Assembly: GCA_023451395.1 (NCBI GenBank)
Contig: JAEXZL010000180.1
Span: 1-59,630, forward strand
Source of the DNA: Bacillota bacterium
Lineage (GTDB): Bacteria > Bacillota > Clostridia > Clostridiales > Clostridiaceae
Length of the DNA stretch: 59,630 bases
Reading direction: 5' to 3'
A model generated the notes under the pieces. That model was not told the origin of the DNA. It made no database searches and saw only the letters and a list, made by a program, of their open reading frames with translations. Below are positions 8,225 through 15,500 of this stretch, piece by piece (position 1 is the stretch's first letter; every line of letters begins with the position of its first letter). The position numbers and the translations under genes were made by a program.

Positions 8225-9589
8225 TCAGCGAATAGGTTGTAAAATAAACTCTCGTTGACTAAAATTAAAATCAGCTTTTATATCAATCCAATTTTTCATA
8301 TCATCAATCCGTCTTGTTAAGGCATTCATACAATTTTCAGGTGGCTTAATGTGAATATTTGAGCCATCTATGTTAATATACGTGTTGTTTATTATCCCAA
8401 ACAGTTCTTTCTTATGATACTGAGCTCCGTCTATTGAGCAATTACTGAACAGTTTATAAGGTTCAATTGAATCTGCAACTGCCAAAATAAACAAGAGCGG
8501 ATTTTCATAAAAGTTCACCTTATGATAATTTTCTCCTATCAGACTATCTAGAAAAAATCTAGAATACACTTCAGCTTCAATAGTACCCGGTCTAGCACTC
8601 CAAATATTATGGTTTATTATACAATCAGCAATATACGCAAACACAGGTAATTGGTTAAAAGAAAAATGCATTTGATGATTATAATCATTGGGATTTAAGA
8701 AGTCATTAAACTCAATATTTTGATTTATACTTCTCGCTATTTTATAAGATTCTTGATAATTCTTAAGTATATTGTCAAAGAAAGTAATACCTCCCGCAAT
8801 TCCGTGGTCTATGCACGCCCACTCAGTATTCGACGGTGATAATAATCTATACTCGAAATAACTACTTATAATATTTAGTTCCCGAAATGGGAATTTCACG
8901 GGATACTCATAATTATGAAAATACAATAATTTAGGTGAATTTATATATGCATTTTTTAATTCATCTGAATAATATCTTTCTATGTTTTGAGCATATCGTA
9001 CTTCAGTAGTATATAGACTCCTAATACGCTTTCTCCATATTGATTGAGAGATTTTTTCACCTTGCATAAAGCGATTTAACCCTAAAAAAAGGCTCTTATA
9101 TGCCTTTCTATCTATGTTTTCAACGGTATCATGCCACCAAGAATTCACATATATTGAATATTTCAAGAGCTTCTTTTTATCCTGTTCAAAGTAATAACCA
9201 CAATCATGATACAAGCATGTTAAGGTCCAAATGTATGAGAATTCATAAAATCCCCCCACAACTGAGTCTGTATTTCCTAAATACAAACCAGTAAAAGCTC
9301 CATCCAAAAGGTCATGTGCAATAATCGAACCAAGTAAAAATGTTGATATAGAATGAGCTGCACGAGGAGTAGACAACTGTGAGCTTCGTGAGTCATAGTT
9401 TCCCCTTGAATAGTTATTGATAGGTGCAAGAAGTTTTTTCCCTGCATAGACAAATGTCTCTTCAATAAACCGATTTGGACTATCAAAAAAATCATTAACA
9501 CTTTTATCTCTATGAATTCTATAATAGTCCCAGAAATCAGGATATATTTTTATAGCATTTTCTATTTGCTCCGCATAGGTTCTATACAT
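8225..9589 (-). CDS. Orphan HD-domain phosphohydrolase/nuclease-like protein (segment B cargo)
   Basis: 454 residues, no signal peptide. I do not recognise the full-length protein, but the HD-superfamily ligand series H...HD...H...H...D can be traced: His79 in RAAHSISTF, His128-Asp129 in LYHDCGYYF, His262 in DHGIAGG, His327 in IINHNIW and Asp373 in VADSIEPYK. The spacing and the two extra histidines resemble two-metal HD enzymes such as the Cas3 HD nuclease and cyclic-nucleotide or dNTP hydrolases. No helicase or polymerase domain is attached. The start follows AGAGG eight bases upstream. It lies 234 bases after the HEPN-candidate gene on the same strand. Metal-dependent hydrolysis is inferred from motifs only. 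Confidence 0.75.
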   Translation of the reverse strand: MYRTYAEQIENAIKIYPDFWDYYRIHRDKSVNDFFDSPNRFIEETFVYAGKKLLAPINNYSRGNYDSRSSQLSTPRAAHSISTFLLGSIIAHDLLDGAFTGLYLGNTDSVVGGFYEFSYIWTLTCLYHDCGYYFEQDKKKLLKYSIYVNSWWHDTVENIDRKAYKSLFLGLNRFMQGEKISQSIWRKRIRSLYTTEVRYAQNIERYYSDELKNAYINSPKLLYFHNYEYPVKFPFRELNIISSYFEYRLLSPSNTEWACIDHGIAGGITFFDNILKNYQESYKIARSINQNIEFNDFLNPNDYNHQMHFSFNQLPVFAYIADCIINHNIWSARPGTIEAEVYSRFFLDSLIGENYHKVNFYENPLLFILAVADSIEPYKLFSNCSIDGAQYHKKELFGIINNTYINIDGSNIHIKPPENCMNALTRRIDDMKNWIDIKADFNFSQREFILQPIR

Positions 9590-9823
9590 CTATAACACCT
9601 CTTCCATAAATGGCCAGACTAGAATGTTCCTTACTTGAGAAAGCCTTTAACACTTCAACTTTTTGGAGTATACTTCAATTTCGTTTATAATCGCATTTTT
9701 TATTACCTAATTCTTTCAAGCTTGTATTTTAGATTTTTAAAATTCTATTTAAGTAACTTTTTATTGCTATTCTTTATATATTTTTCTATTTTAAACATAA
9801 TGGATACTGAAAAATAAATCACT

Positions 9824-11032
9824 TTAATTTTCACCTAAATCGTTTGTTGCAGCATTAAATTGTCGGAACTTTTGTATTCCCTGAAATTCAATTGCTCTTA
9901 ATGTATTTATTTCATCTTTTGAAAACATATTGTTATGCTCTATATATAAAGGCTCATTATACATTGTTAAAACACTCATGTATACGTTGCCGCATGACTG
10001 ATTAAAGTAGTTGTCAGATTTCAAGTAATTTTGGAATTCCTCTCCTCCATAATTGCTTCTGTGGTAGTTGCTTTTAATGGACGTAAAATACCATATTAAC
10101 CCTCCATTATAATAAAAATTAGATACCTGAACTCCACATTTCAAAACACAAAACATAAACCTTTCATAAACATCGAGCAAGTGCAATTGATCTTCTATCT
10201 CATTCAAAGACTCTACATACCATGCCTGTTCTCGTACTACCGAAAAAACTGCCGATTGCATAACTTCTTTTTTAGAAAACTCAGTTATAAAATCCTGATA
10301 ATAGTTAGATTCCAGAATCTTTGGGATGATGTCTGATAATCCAAGAAATTTCTCAAAAAAACTGATATCAACTGGCTCAGCCAAAAAATTGAAATTAAGC
10401 TTATATGTAATCTTCTCATCAGCTAGCGCAAGTGATATAGGATCAAGAATGATAAAAATAATTAAGGACTTTCCAATGGTATATTTAAGTGTTTCAACAT
10501 ATAATTTGACTTCATTCTTTTGCGAGAAACCATGTTTGTACCAATAACCATTACGAATTCGATAGAATGTATCAAATCCTTGCTTATGAATAATTTTATG
10601 GGATTTTTTAATCAGATCACTATGATACTCAAAATAATCTAGAAGCAGTTCCTTCATTTCCTTATAGCCATAAGATAATTTTTCAAGTTCTGATTTTATT
10701 TTCGCATCCGTTGGAAACTTCTCTTTTGCAGACCAACTTTTCATTGTCTTTTGCTCTTTATTTGACAGATAAAGCATAGAATCTAGCACTTCGCTTGTTT
10801 GCCGAATAGAATAAAATGCACAATCGTAATAGCCATCTTCATAGAGAAATATTGAGTTTATGAGCAATTGGATGGCTTCATTAAGAAAGTCATTACAAAA
10901 CATAATATCAGTACGACCCGTAAAGAGCATTAATCCATGAAGATATAATAACAATTGTTCTCTTTCCGGAACTTGAACCTTAGACTTAGAATCACCACGC
11001 ATAGAGTCAATTATCATTTGTTCTAATTTCAA
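9824..11032 (-). CDS. HEPN-motif protein, candidate RNase (segment B cargo)
   Basis: 402 residues if started at the TTG at 11032, which follows AGAGAGG by eight bases; an in-frame ATG at 11092 would add 20 residues but lacks a good ribosome binding site. All-helical, soluble. The sequence FYRIRNGYWYKHGF holds R160-N161-x5-H167, the R(N/D/H)x4-6H signature of HEPN ribonucleases, within a helical context (YYDCAFYSIRQTSEVLDSML before it, LKYTIGKSLIIF after it). I do not recognise the C-terminal half. In known systems HEPN proteins act as RNA-cleaving toxins or defence effectors. The neighbouring HD-domain gene downstream suggests a two-protein module. HEPN assignment rests on one motif and helix pattern. 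Confidence 0.65.
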   Translation of the reverse strand: MKLEQMIIDSMRGDSKSKVQVPEREQLLLYLHGLMLFTGRTDIMFCNDFLNEAIQLLINSIFLYEDGYYDCAFYSIRQTSEVLDSMLYLSNKEQKTMKSWSAKEKFPTDAKIKSELEKLSYGYKEMKELLLDYFEYHSDLIKKSHKIIHKQGFDTFYRIRNGYWYKHGFSQKNEVKLYVETLKYTIGKSLIIFIILDPISLALADEKITYKLNFNFLAEPVDISFFEKFLGLSDIIPKILESNYYQDFITEFSKKEVMQSAVFSVVREQAWYVESLNEIEDQLHLLDVYERFMFCVLKCGVQVSNFYYNGGLIWYFTSIKSNYHRSNYGGEEFQNYLKSDNYFNQSCGNVYMSVLTMYNEPLYIEHNNMFSKDEINTLRAIEFQGIQKFRQFNAATNDLGEN

Positions 11033-11092
11033 GATAATAACCTCTCTTTCGTATCTATTATCTGAACTTCCCATTATTACCAAAATACACAT

Positions 11093-11666
11093 TGCAATTT
11101 TCTTATAATAAATAATACCATATTATGCCATGAAATACAAAAATTTATAACACCCATTTTTTTATGTTTTATTGACTGTAAATCACTCCATGAGATAATA
11201 TTTATAATTTTTTATATATTCATCTCATGATATTTTTGCCTTTTTAATGCCTTAACATAAACCACTACACCTCTAGATACTTTTCTGAGCCATCTCTGCA
11301 TCAAATATAACTAGTTAAGGGTACTACCTTCCAAAACCAATTATATTTTATGGTCACTAGGAAATTCCCCATAGAAGTCTTGTTTCCATATAATATTTCC
11401 CCATCAATGTATAGAGTTCTATAGCACATCCAAAATCCAATCTTCAGCCATAACAAAAAGCAACGCCATGTATTTTACATGACGATGCCTCCACATTAAT
11501 CCAACATTTTTCTTTTTTATTAAAAATCTGTCCCATTCCACCTTTTTCCTTTTTATGAGACTTTTTATTCCAAAACCTCATATAAAGACTTATCGTAAAA
11601 GCATCATAAATTCTCCCTCACAAACCCTATTTACAAATATTTCTCTCATCCGCTAATCCCTTGCCG
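11093..11666. other. Gene-free right part of segment B
   Basis: No frame with coding character. The left part should hold the promoter of the HEPN-candidate gene. A small hairpin (catgta/tacatg) lies near 11469-11484. I see no recombinase remnant here. Confidence 0.5.
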
Positions 11667-11692
11667 TGGCAGACGAACATTACTTTTATCAT
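11667..11692 (-). repeat. Attachment-site-like repeat, copy 3 (probable original ptp 5' end)
   Basis: Exact 26-bp copy of the ptp start. On the minus strand it is preceded by AGGAGG eight bases before the ATG and by the end of a thioesterase-like reading frame, which looks like ordinary host sequence. I infer that this was the native start of ptp before insertion. Confidence 0.8.
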
Positions 11693-11720
11693 TTAACTAT
11701 CCTCCTAGCTAGTTGGCTTA

Positions 11721-11767
11721 TTTACTCTTTGCTTTAGCAAGAAACTTTTCCTTATGTATTATAAACC
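11721..11767 (-). pseudogene. Duplicated 3' end of the thioesterase gene
   Basis: These 47 bases match 13561-13607 with only four differences and encode the same C-terminal residues (RFIIHKEKFLAKAKSK-like). The rest of the gene is absent here. The copies flank the transporter/regulator pair at 11812-13480 as direct repeats. Confidence 0.8.
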
Positions 11768-11811
11768 GTTCGATGATTCTGATGCTCTTTTTCAACTCTC
11801 TGAACCCCTTC

Positions 11812-12711
11812 CTAATATTTTGCAGTTCTGCCTTCTTTACTGCAAAGAAGCTGCTCAAAGATCATATTCAGAGCGATTCCTGCAGCAACCAGTCCCCCTC
11901 CTACGAAAGTGGTTATTGAGTATTCACTTTTTGAAAATATATCAATTGCAATTCCTGTAAATACCTGGCCGACAAAAGTTAGAAGAGTTAATCGAAATGC
12001 CGGTACCCTGGGAACTATTATGTTGAATAGCAATACAGTTGAGACACCCAACATTCCTCCTAAATAAATCCATACATCCCATGAGGGTGTATCCACAATG
12101 GAAAATGGATTACTTTTTACCAGCACAGCTGCCATTGCAATTGAAATAGGAAGGCCCACAAGATGGTTTACAAAGGAGCTTTGCAGCTCACCAATGTATT
12201 GTGCTAGCCTGGAGTTTACTGTACGAGAAAGAACTACTGTAATTCCAGCACAAAAAGAAATAAGAACAGCATATATTGCTGCATTTACTGAATTATCCAG
12301 CATTATAAAAATACCTGCAAGGGAAAATACAAGCCCAACAATGGATGTCTTCCGAAAGGGATGCTTTTCCATGCCAAAGAGACCAAGGCAGTCAATGAAC
12401 AGCGAAGCAACGGTTTGTCCCAATAGCCCTAGAGCAATAATACTTGTCATACTGATTTTCCCATATGCAAAGTTATTAAAAACTGTTGTTAAAACACCGA
12501 TTGCTCCACCTAAATAAAGCCAGATAGGTTGATTCCACTTTATAGCAATTTTATTTTTTCTTGCTCTGCAAAGCAAGAATGCAAATACAACTCCCACAAC
12601 ATGAACTATTACTGCTGATATAAAAACACCATATTGCTGCGCGAGTCTGCCATTGAGTGAGACCATTACAGCAATGACTAATCCTGTTAATAACGAAAGA
12701 ATATTGTACAT
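11812..12711 (-). CDS. YdcZ/DUF606-family DMT transporter
   Basis: A polytopic membrane protein of 299 residues from the ATG at 12711, which follows GGAGGTGA; an ATG seven codons upstream would read through that ribosome binding site. It contains about ten hydrophobic segments in two internally similar halves (both open with LLTGLVIAVMVSLNGRLAQQ-like and VVLSRTVNSRLAQYIGE-like helices), as in the DUF606/YdcZ family. Substrate is unknown. It is divergent from a Crp/Fnr-type regulator 97 bases away, which probably controls it; the same pairing of a YdcZ-like transporter and a Crp-like regulator is familiar in Firmicutes. Confidence 0.85.
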   Translation of the reverse strand: MYNILSLLTGLVIAVMVSLNGRLAQQYGVFISAVIVHVVGVVFAFLLCRARKNKIAIKWNQPIWLYLGGAIGVLTTVFNNFAYGKISMTSIIALGLLGQTVASLFIDCLGLFGMEKHPFRKTSIVGLVFSLAGIFIMLDNSVNAAIYAVLISFCAGITVVLSRTVNSRLAQYIGELQSSFVNHLVGLPISIAMAAVLVKSNPFSIVDTPSWDVWIYLGGMLGVSTVLLFNIIVPRVPAFRLTLLTFVGQVFTGIAIDIFSKSEYSITTFVGGGLVAAGIALNMIFEQLLCSKEGRTAKY

Positions 12712-12731
12712 GTTGTCACCTCCACAAGGCA

Positions 12732-12771
12732 ATTGTACAATACAATTTGACAGAGAGATAGGACATATGTC
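12732..12771. promoter_or_regulatory. Two short palindromes between transporter and Crp-like gene
   Basis: attgtacaat (12732-12741) and gacatatgtc (12762-12771) are perfect 10-bp palindromes in the divergent promoter region. They are the best candidates for the binding site of the adjacent regulator. Confidence 0.4.
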
Positions 12772-12808
12772 ATGCTAACTACATGATGTATAATTAGGAG
12801 GAAGACCA

Positions 12809-13480
12809 ATGCAAAGGAAGTCTTTGAAAAATGAACATCTCAGCAAATTATCCGAATATGGCTTACACAATATAGCTATAGATGCTTGCACATGGTTGAG
12901 CTTTAAAGCTGGTGAAACCATTTTGCAAGAAGGAATGCCAGTTACATATCTTTTAATCGTTATGACAGGGAAAGCCAAGGTTTGTTCTACTGCAAAAAAT
13001 GGCAGAAATTTAGTTCTGTACTACTACATTTCCGATGGAATTATAGGAGATATCGAATTGATGACAAATACCTATGTGGCAACAGCCAATATCATAGCTA
13101 TAACGGACTTTGAATGTATTGCATTACCATATAAAAAGAATGCCATGAATTTAAAAAACAACATAGAATTTTTGAACAAACTGGGGCATGGACTTTCTGT
13201 TAAGCTGGCACGAAGCTCAAAAAATCATGTGTCTACTACCTTGTATTCTGGAGAGGAACGGTTATGTGCATATATTTTACAGACATCTCACAACGACATC
13301 TTTAGTGATATGCTGACTGATGTATCCTGTTCAATAGGGATGAGCTATAGGCATATGTTTCGCCTGTTAAATCAACTCTGCATAGACGGGTTGTTGGCAA
13401 AAAGAGACAATGGATACCTCATTATTAATCGTGATGCATTGACTCTCAGAGCAGCTGAGCCTTTTAGAAATGATCTTTGA
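12809..13480 (+). CDS. Crp/Fnr-family transcriptional regulator (YeiL-like)
   Basis: 223 residues. The N-terminal cyclic-nucleotide-binding beta-barrel is seen from FKAGETILQEGMPVTYLLIV through the AITDFECIALP strand, and a C-terminal winged helix covers about 150-210 (DVSCSIGMSYRHMFRLLNQL as recognition helix). No N-terminal cysteine cluster for an iron-sulfur centre is present, so oxygen sensing as in Fnr is unlikely. The overall look is that of YeiL-like regulators. Start supported by AGGAGG (12796-12801). Divergent from the transporter, which it most likely regulates. A terminator follows. Confidence 0.85.
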   Translation: MQRKSLKNEHLSKLSEYGLHNIAIDACTWLSFKAGETILQEGMPVTYLLIVMTGKAKVCSTAKNGRNLVLYYYISDGIIGDIELMTNTYVATANIIAITDFECIALPYKKNAMNLKNNIEFLNKLGHGLSVKLARSSKNHVSTTLYSGEERLCAYILQTSHNDIFSDMLTDVSCSIGMSYRHMFRLLNQLCIDGLLAKRDNGYLIINRDALTLRAAEPFRNDL

Positions 13481-13499
13481 ACTTCCCTAATAACAAGTC

Positions 13500-13542
13500 A
13501 GGCTAAATACCAGCATTTATCTCAAGTGGTATTCAGCCTTTA
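13500..13542 (+). terminator. Intrinsic terminator of the Crp-like gene
   Basis: A 13-bp stem with one mismatch (aggctaaatacca / tggtattcagcct) around a 14-base loop, followed by TTATTT. Confidence 0.7.
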
Positions 13543-13557
13543 TTTGTAGTAATTAGC

Positions 13558-13938
13558 CTATTTACTCTTTGCTTTAGCAAGGAATTTTTCCTTATGTATT
13601 ATAAAACGCTCATGAACCCCTTCTCCAATGAGACCAGCATCATCATAAGCAGTAACTTTAAAAACAAGTCTCTTTCTATCAATTTCTATAAGTTCGCTTT
13701 CGCACCGCACTGTCATGGCTAAAGGTGTTGCTGCCATATGCTTTACATCTACTAAGGTGCCAACAGTGGAATAGCCCTCCTCTAAATATTCTTTAATGCT
13801 TTCTAAGGCCGTAGCCTCCATTAATGCAATCATAGCAGGGGTAGCAAAAACCGGTAAATCCCCACTTCCGAAGGAGCTGGCAGTATTGCTTTCTTCTACA
13901 ACTATGCTTTTATTTCCCTTAAGTCCTATATTAATCAT
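13558..13938 (-). CDS. Fluoroacetyl-CoA-thioesterase-like (FlK family) hotdog protein
   Basis: 126 residues, single hotdog domain. The sequence TPAMIALMEATALESIKEYL is the central helix carrying the family Glu, and GTLVDVKHMAATP and GEGVHERFII are the flanking strands, matching thioesterases of the FlK type. These hydrolyse short acyl-CoA esters; the real substrate here is not known. The 3' end of this gene is duplicated at 11721-11767, next to the displaced start of ptp, which suggests that the gene was once directly upstream of ptp. A long inverted repeat lies in its promoter. Confidence 0.85.
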   Translation of the reverse strand: MINIGLKGNKSIVVEESNTASSFGSGDLPVFATPAMIALMEATALESIKEYLEEGYSTVGTLVDVKHMAATPLAMTVRCESELIEIDRKRLVFKVTAYDDAGLIGEGVHERFIIHKEKFLAKAKSK

Positions 13939-13946
13939 TTAATATC

Positions 13947-13988
13947 TTTAGTGACAATCAGTATTATAAATACCAATCTGTCACTAAA
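13947..13988. promoter_or_regulatory. Interrupted 10-bp inverted repeat in thioesterase promoter
   Basis: tttagtgaca at 13947-13956 and tgtcactaaa at 13979-13988 are perfect inverted copies, with a minus-strand TATAAT between them. It looks like an operator spanning the promoter; no cognate regulator can be named. Confidence 0.55.
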
Positions 13989-14029
13989 TCTATCCCCCTT
14001 TCATTTTATATGTTTTTACCTATAGCCCG

Positions 14030-14527
14030 TTATTTTATCAGCTTATCATAACAATTAAAGACTTTTTCTCTACCTGGAAATCTAACTTCACCAATAAATT
14101 TATAGCCAAACTTTATAAATAAAGAATTCATTTTAACATTAATTGAATAGGTGTCTGTTTTGAGATAATTAATTTTATTTTTAATAGCTAACTCCTCTGC
14201 AAAGGTCATTAAAACACTTCCTACCCCTTGATTTCTATAGGAAGGATTAACAGCCATCCTATGAATAACCATGGCTCTTTTATCACTTGTCCAATTTAGG
14301 GCTTTATACTCCTCTGGCTCCTCATAATTAACACAGATGATTCCCTTAAGCTCCTCTTCTAATACATCAACATAGAGGCTTCCTTCTTCTATATCCTTTA
14401 AGAAGTCCACATCCTTAGGATAGTTTTCACTCCATTGGGTGTTATTATAGGTTTTCATTTCCTCTATGGTTAATTTTATTATATTCATTATTTTACTTAT
14501 ATCTTCATTCTCTGCTTTTCTTATCAT
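14030..14527 (-). CDS. GNAT-family N-acetyltransferase
   Basis: 165 residues with one GNAT domain. The acetyl-CoA-binding motif A appears as HRMAVNPSYRNQGVGSVLM (Q/R-x-x-G-x-G/A), followed by LKTDTYSINVKMNSLFIKFG as motif B. Cytoplasmic. Substrate cannot be predicted. It is not closely linked to its neighbours; a gap of about 90 bases separates it from the thioesterase. Confidence 0.88.
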   Translation of the reverse strand: MIRKAENEDISKIMNIIKLTIEEMKTYNNTQWSENYPKDVDFLKDIEEGSLYVDVLEEELKGIICVNYEEPEEYKALNWTSDKRAMVIHRMAVNPSYRNQGVGSVLMTFAEELAIKNKINYLKTDTYSINVKMNSLFIKFGYKFIGEVRFPGREKVFNCYDKLIK

Positions 14528-14637
14528 GAACCATCACCTCGCCTTGCTCATTGTATACATAATTAAGTCTTCTCTCATAAAGATAATTCTATTTTATCAT
14601 AGAACCAGTCACAAAAAGAAAGATACAAAGGATAAAA

Positions 14638-14665
14638 AGGACATTTCCATTACCGAAAATATCCT
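14638..14665 (-). terminator. Intrinsic terminator after the DUF4177 gene
   Basis: An 11-bp stem (two G-T pairs) with a 6-base loop, followed on the minus strand by T5. Confidence 0.65.
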
Positions 14666-14727
14666 CTTTGTTACTTTAATACCATTGCTTTAATTAGCTA
14701 TATGAGAACCTGTCTTTAGATTTCACT

Positions 14728-14913
14728 TTATTCCTGAAGCCTTCTTTCAAAGATAATTTCAAAATCCTTTCCTCTTCCCTCAAGGGTATAATAAAGAGGT
14801 AGAATCTGAATAAATCTCCAACCTTCCTTAGCATGCTTGTCAATTATCTCCCTATGATCATCACCAGTAAAAAATCCTCCCATGGAACACTTCACATATT
14901 TATACTCATACAT
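14728..14913 (-). CDS. DUF4177 small protein
   Basis: 61 residues from the ATG at 14913, seven bases after GGAGG; the frame extends five codons further up but through that ribosome binding site. The opening MYEYKYVKC and the core HAKEGWRFIQILP followed by EIIFERR are typical of DUF4177. A small soluble beta-alpha protein of unknown role. Confidence 0.8.
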   Translation of the reverse strand: MYEYKYVKCSMGGFFTGDDHREIIDKHAKEGWRFIQILPLYYTLEGRGKDFEIIFERRLQE

Positions 14914-14992
14914 TTTCATACCTCCCATTTTCTTTTACGACCTTTATGTATTCTTTATAACCTTATAATACTATCTTTTTTATAGAAAGGTA

Positions 14993-15268
14993 TTACTTAT
15001 TCTCTGCCAGCTTATCAATATATTCCTTGGATTCTTTTAGACCATATCCTGATACATCTCTATATCTTTTTACAGCCTTAATTTTTTTACCCTGGATAAT
15101 GAGATCTATTAGCTCTTTATCAATATTCTCCACAGGAGAATCAGCTTTTAATATCTTTAAAAGATTAGTATTTAGCTTCTTTAACTCATCTTTAGCACCA
15201 GCTACCTCAAGGTAAAGAATAATAATCGCAGCCAAAATAGCTCCACTCCAAAAACTGCTTCCATTCAT
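14993..15268 (-). CDS. Membrane-anchored protein with ribosomal L7/L12 C-terminal-like domain
   Basis: 91 residues. An N-terminal hydrophobic segment (FWSGAILAAIIILYLEVAGA) is followed by a short helix and a C-terminal part IDLIIQGKKIKAVKRYRDVS then GYGLKESKEYIDKL. This matches the L7/L12 C-terminal fold (KKIxAIKxxRExTGLGLKEAK). It is not the ribosomal stalk protein, which lacks a membrane segment. Small proteins of this design are found in Firmicutes with unknown function. Confidence 0.8.
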   Translation of the reverse strand: MNGSSFWSGAILAAIIILYLEVAGAKDELKKLNTNLLKILKADSPVENIDKELIDLIIQGKKIKAVKRYRDVSGYGLKESKEYIDKLAENK

Positions 15269-15500
15269 TTTATATCCTCCTTCAAGGGTGTATTTATTAA
15301 AGGTTAAACCTAATGCCGACTATATTTAATGAGCATAATACTTTATTTCAGCGAAAAATATCATACAAATATTATATTAATTTGAAATTTATAGCATTAT
15401 ATATGATTATTATACTCTGTCCTTGTTACCTACACAATAAAAAAGCTCTCCATCTAAGATCATATGGTCTCAATGGAAAGCAGTTATTTAGGGGGTATGT

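Larger units (their letters stand above)
2598..11666. mobile_element. Two tandem decayed integrative segments inserted at the 5' end of ptp
   Basis: Segment A (2598-5308) and segment B (5335-11666) are each bounded by 26-bp direct repeats of the ptp 5' end. Segment A has a Tn916-type integrase pseudogene next to its left repeat. Segment B has an excisionase remnant close to its left repeat but no integrase. The remaining genes are cargo of unknown or nuclease-like type, all on the minus strand. The repeats, the broken recombination genes and the cargo together support integrative elements or satellites that can no longer excise by themselves. The order of insertion is inference. Confidence 0.75.

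Noticed and set aside
9100..9501. Small frames on both strands inside the HD gene
   Set aside because: Both lie fully within the 454-codon gene, which has clear conserved motifs and a good start.
8225..9589. Calling the HD protein a Cas3
   Set aside because: No helicase domain, no other cas gene and no array in the window; only the HD ligand pattern is shared.
12747..12794. TTGACA and TATAAT as one promoter of the Crp-like gene
   Set aside because: They are 36 bases apart, far from the needed 16-18.
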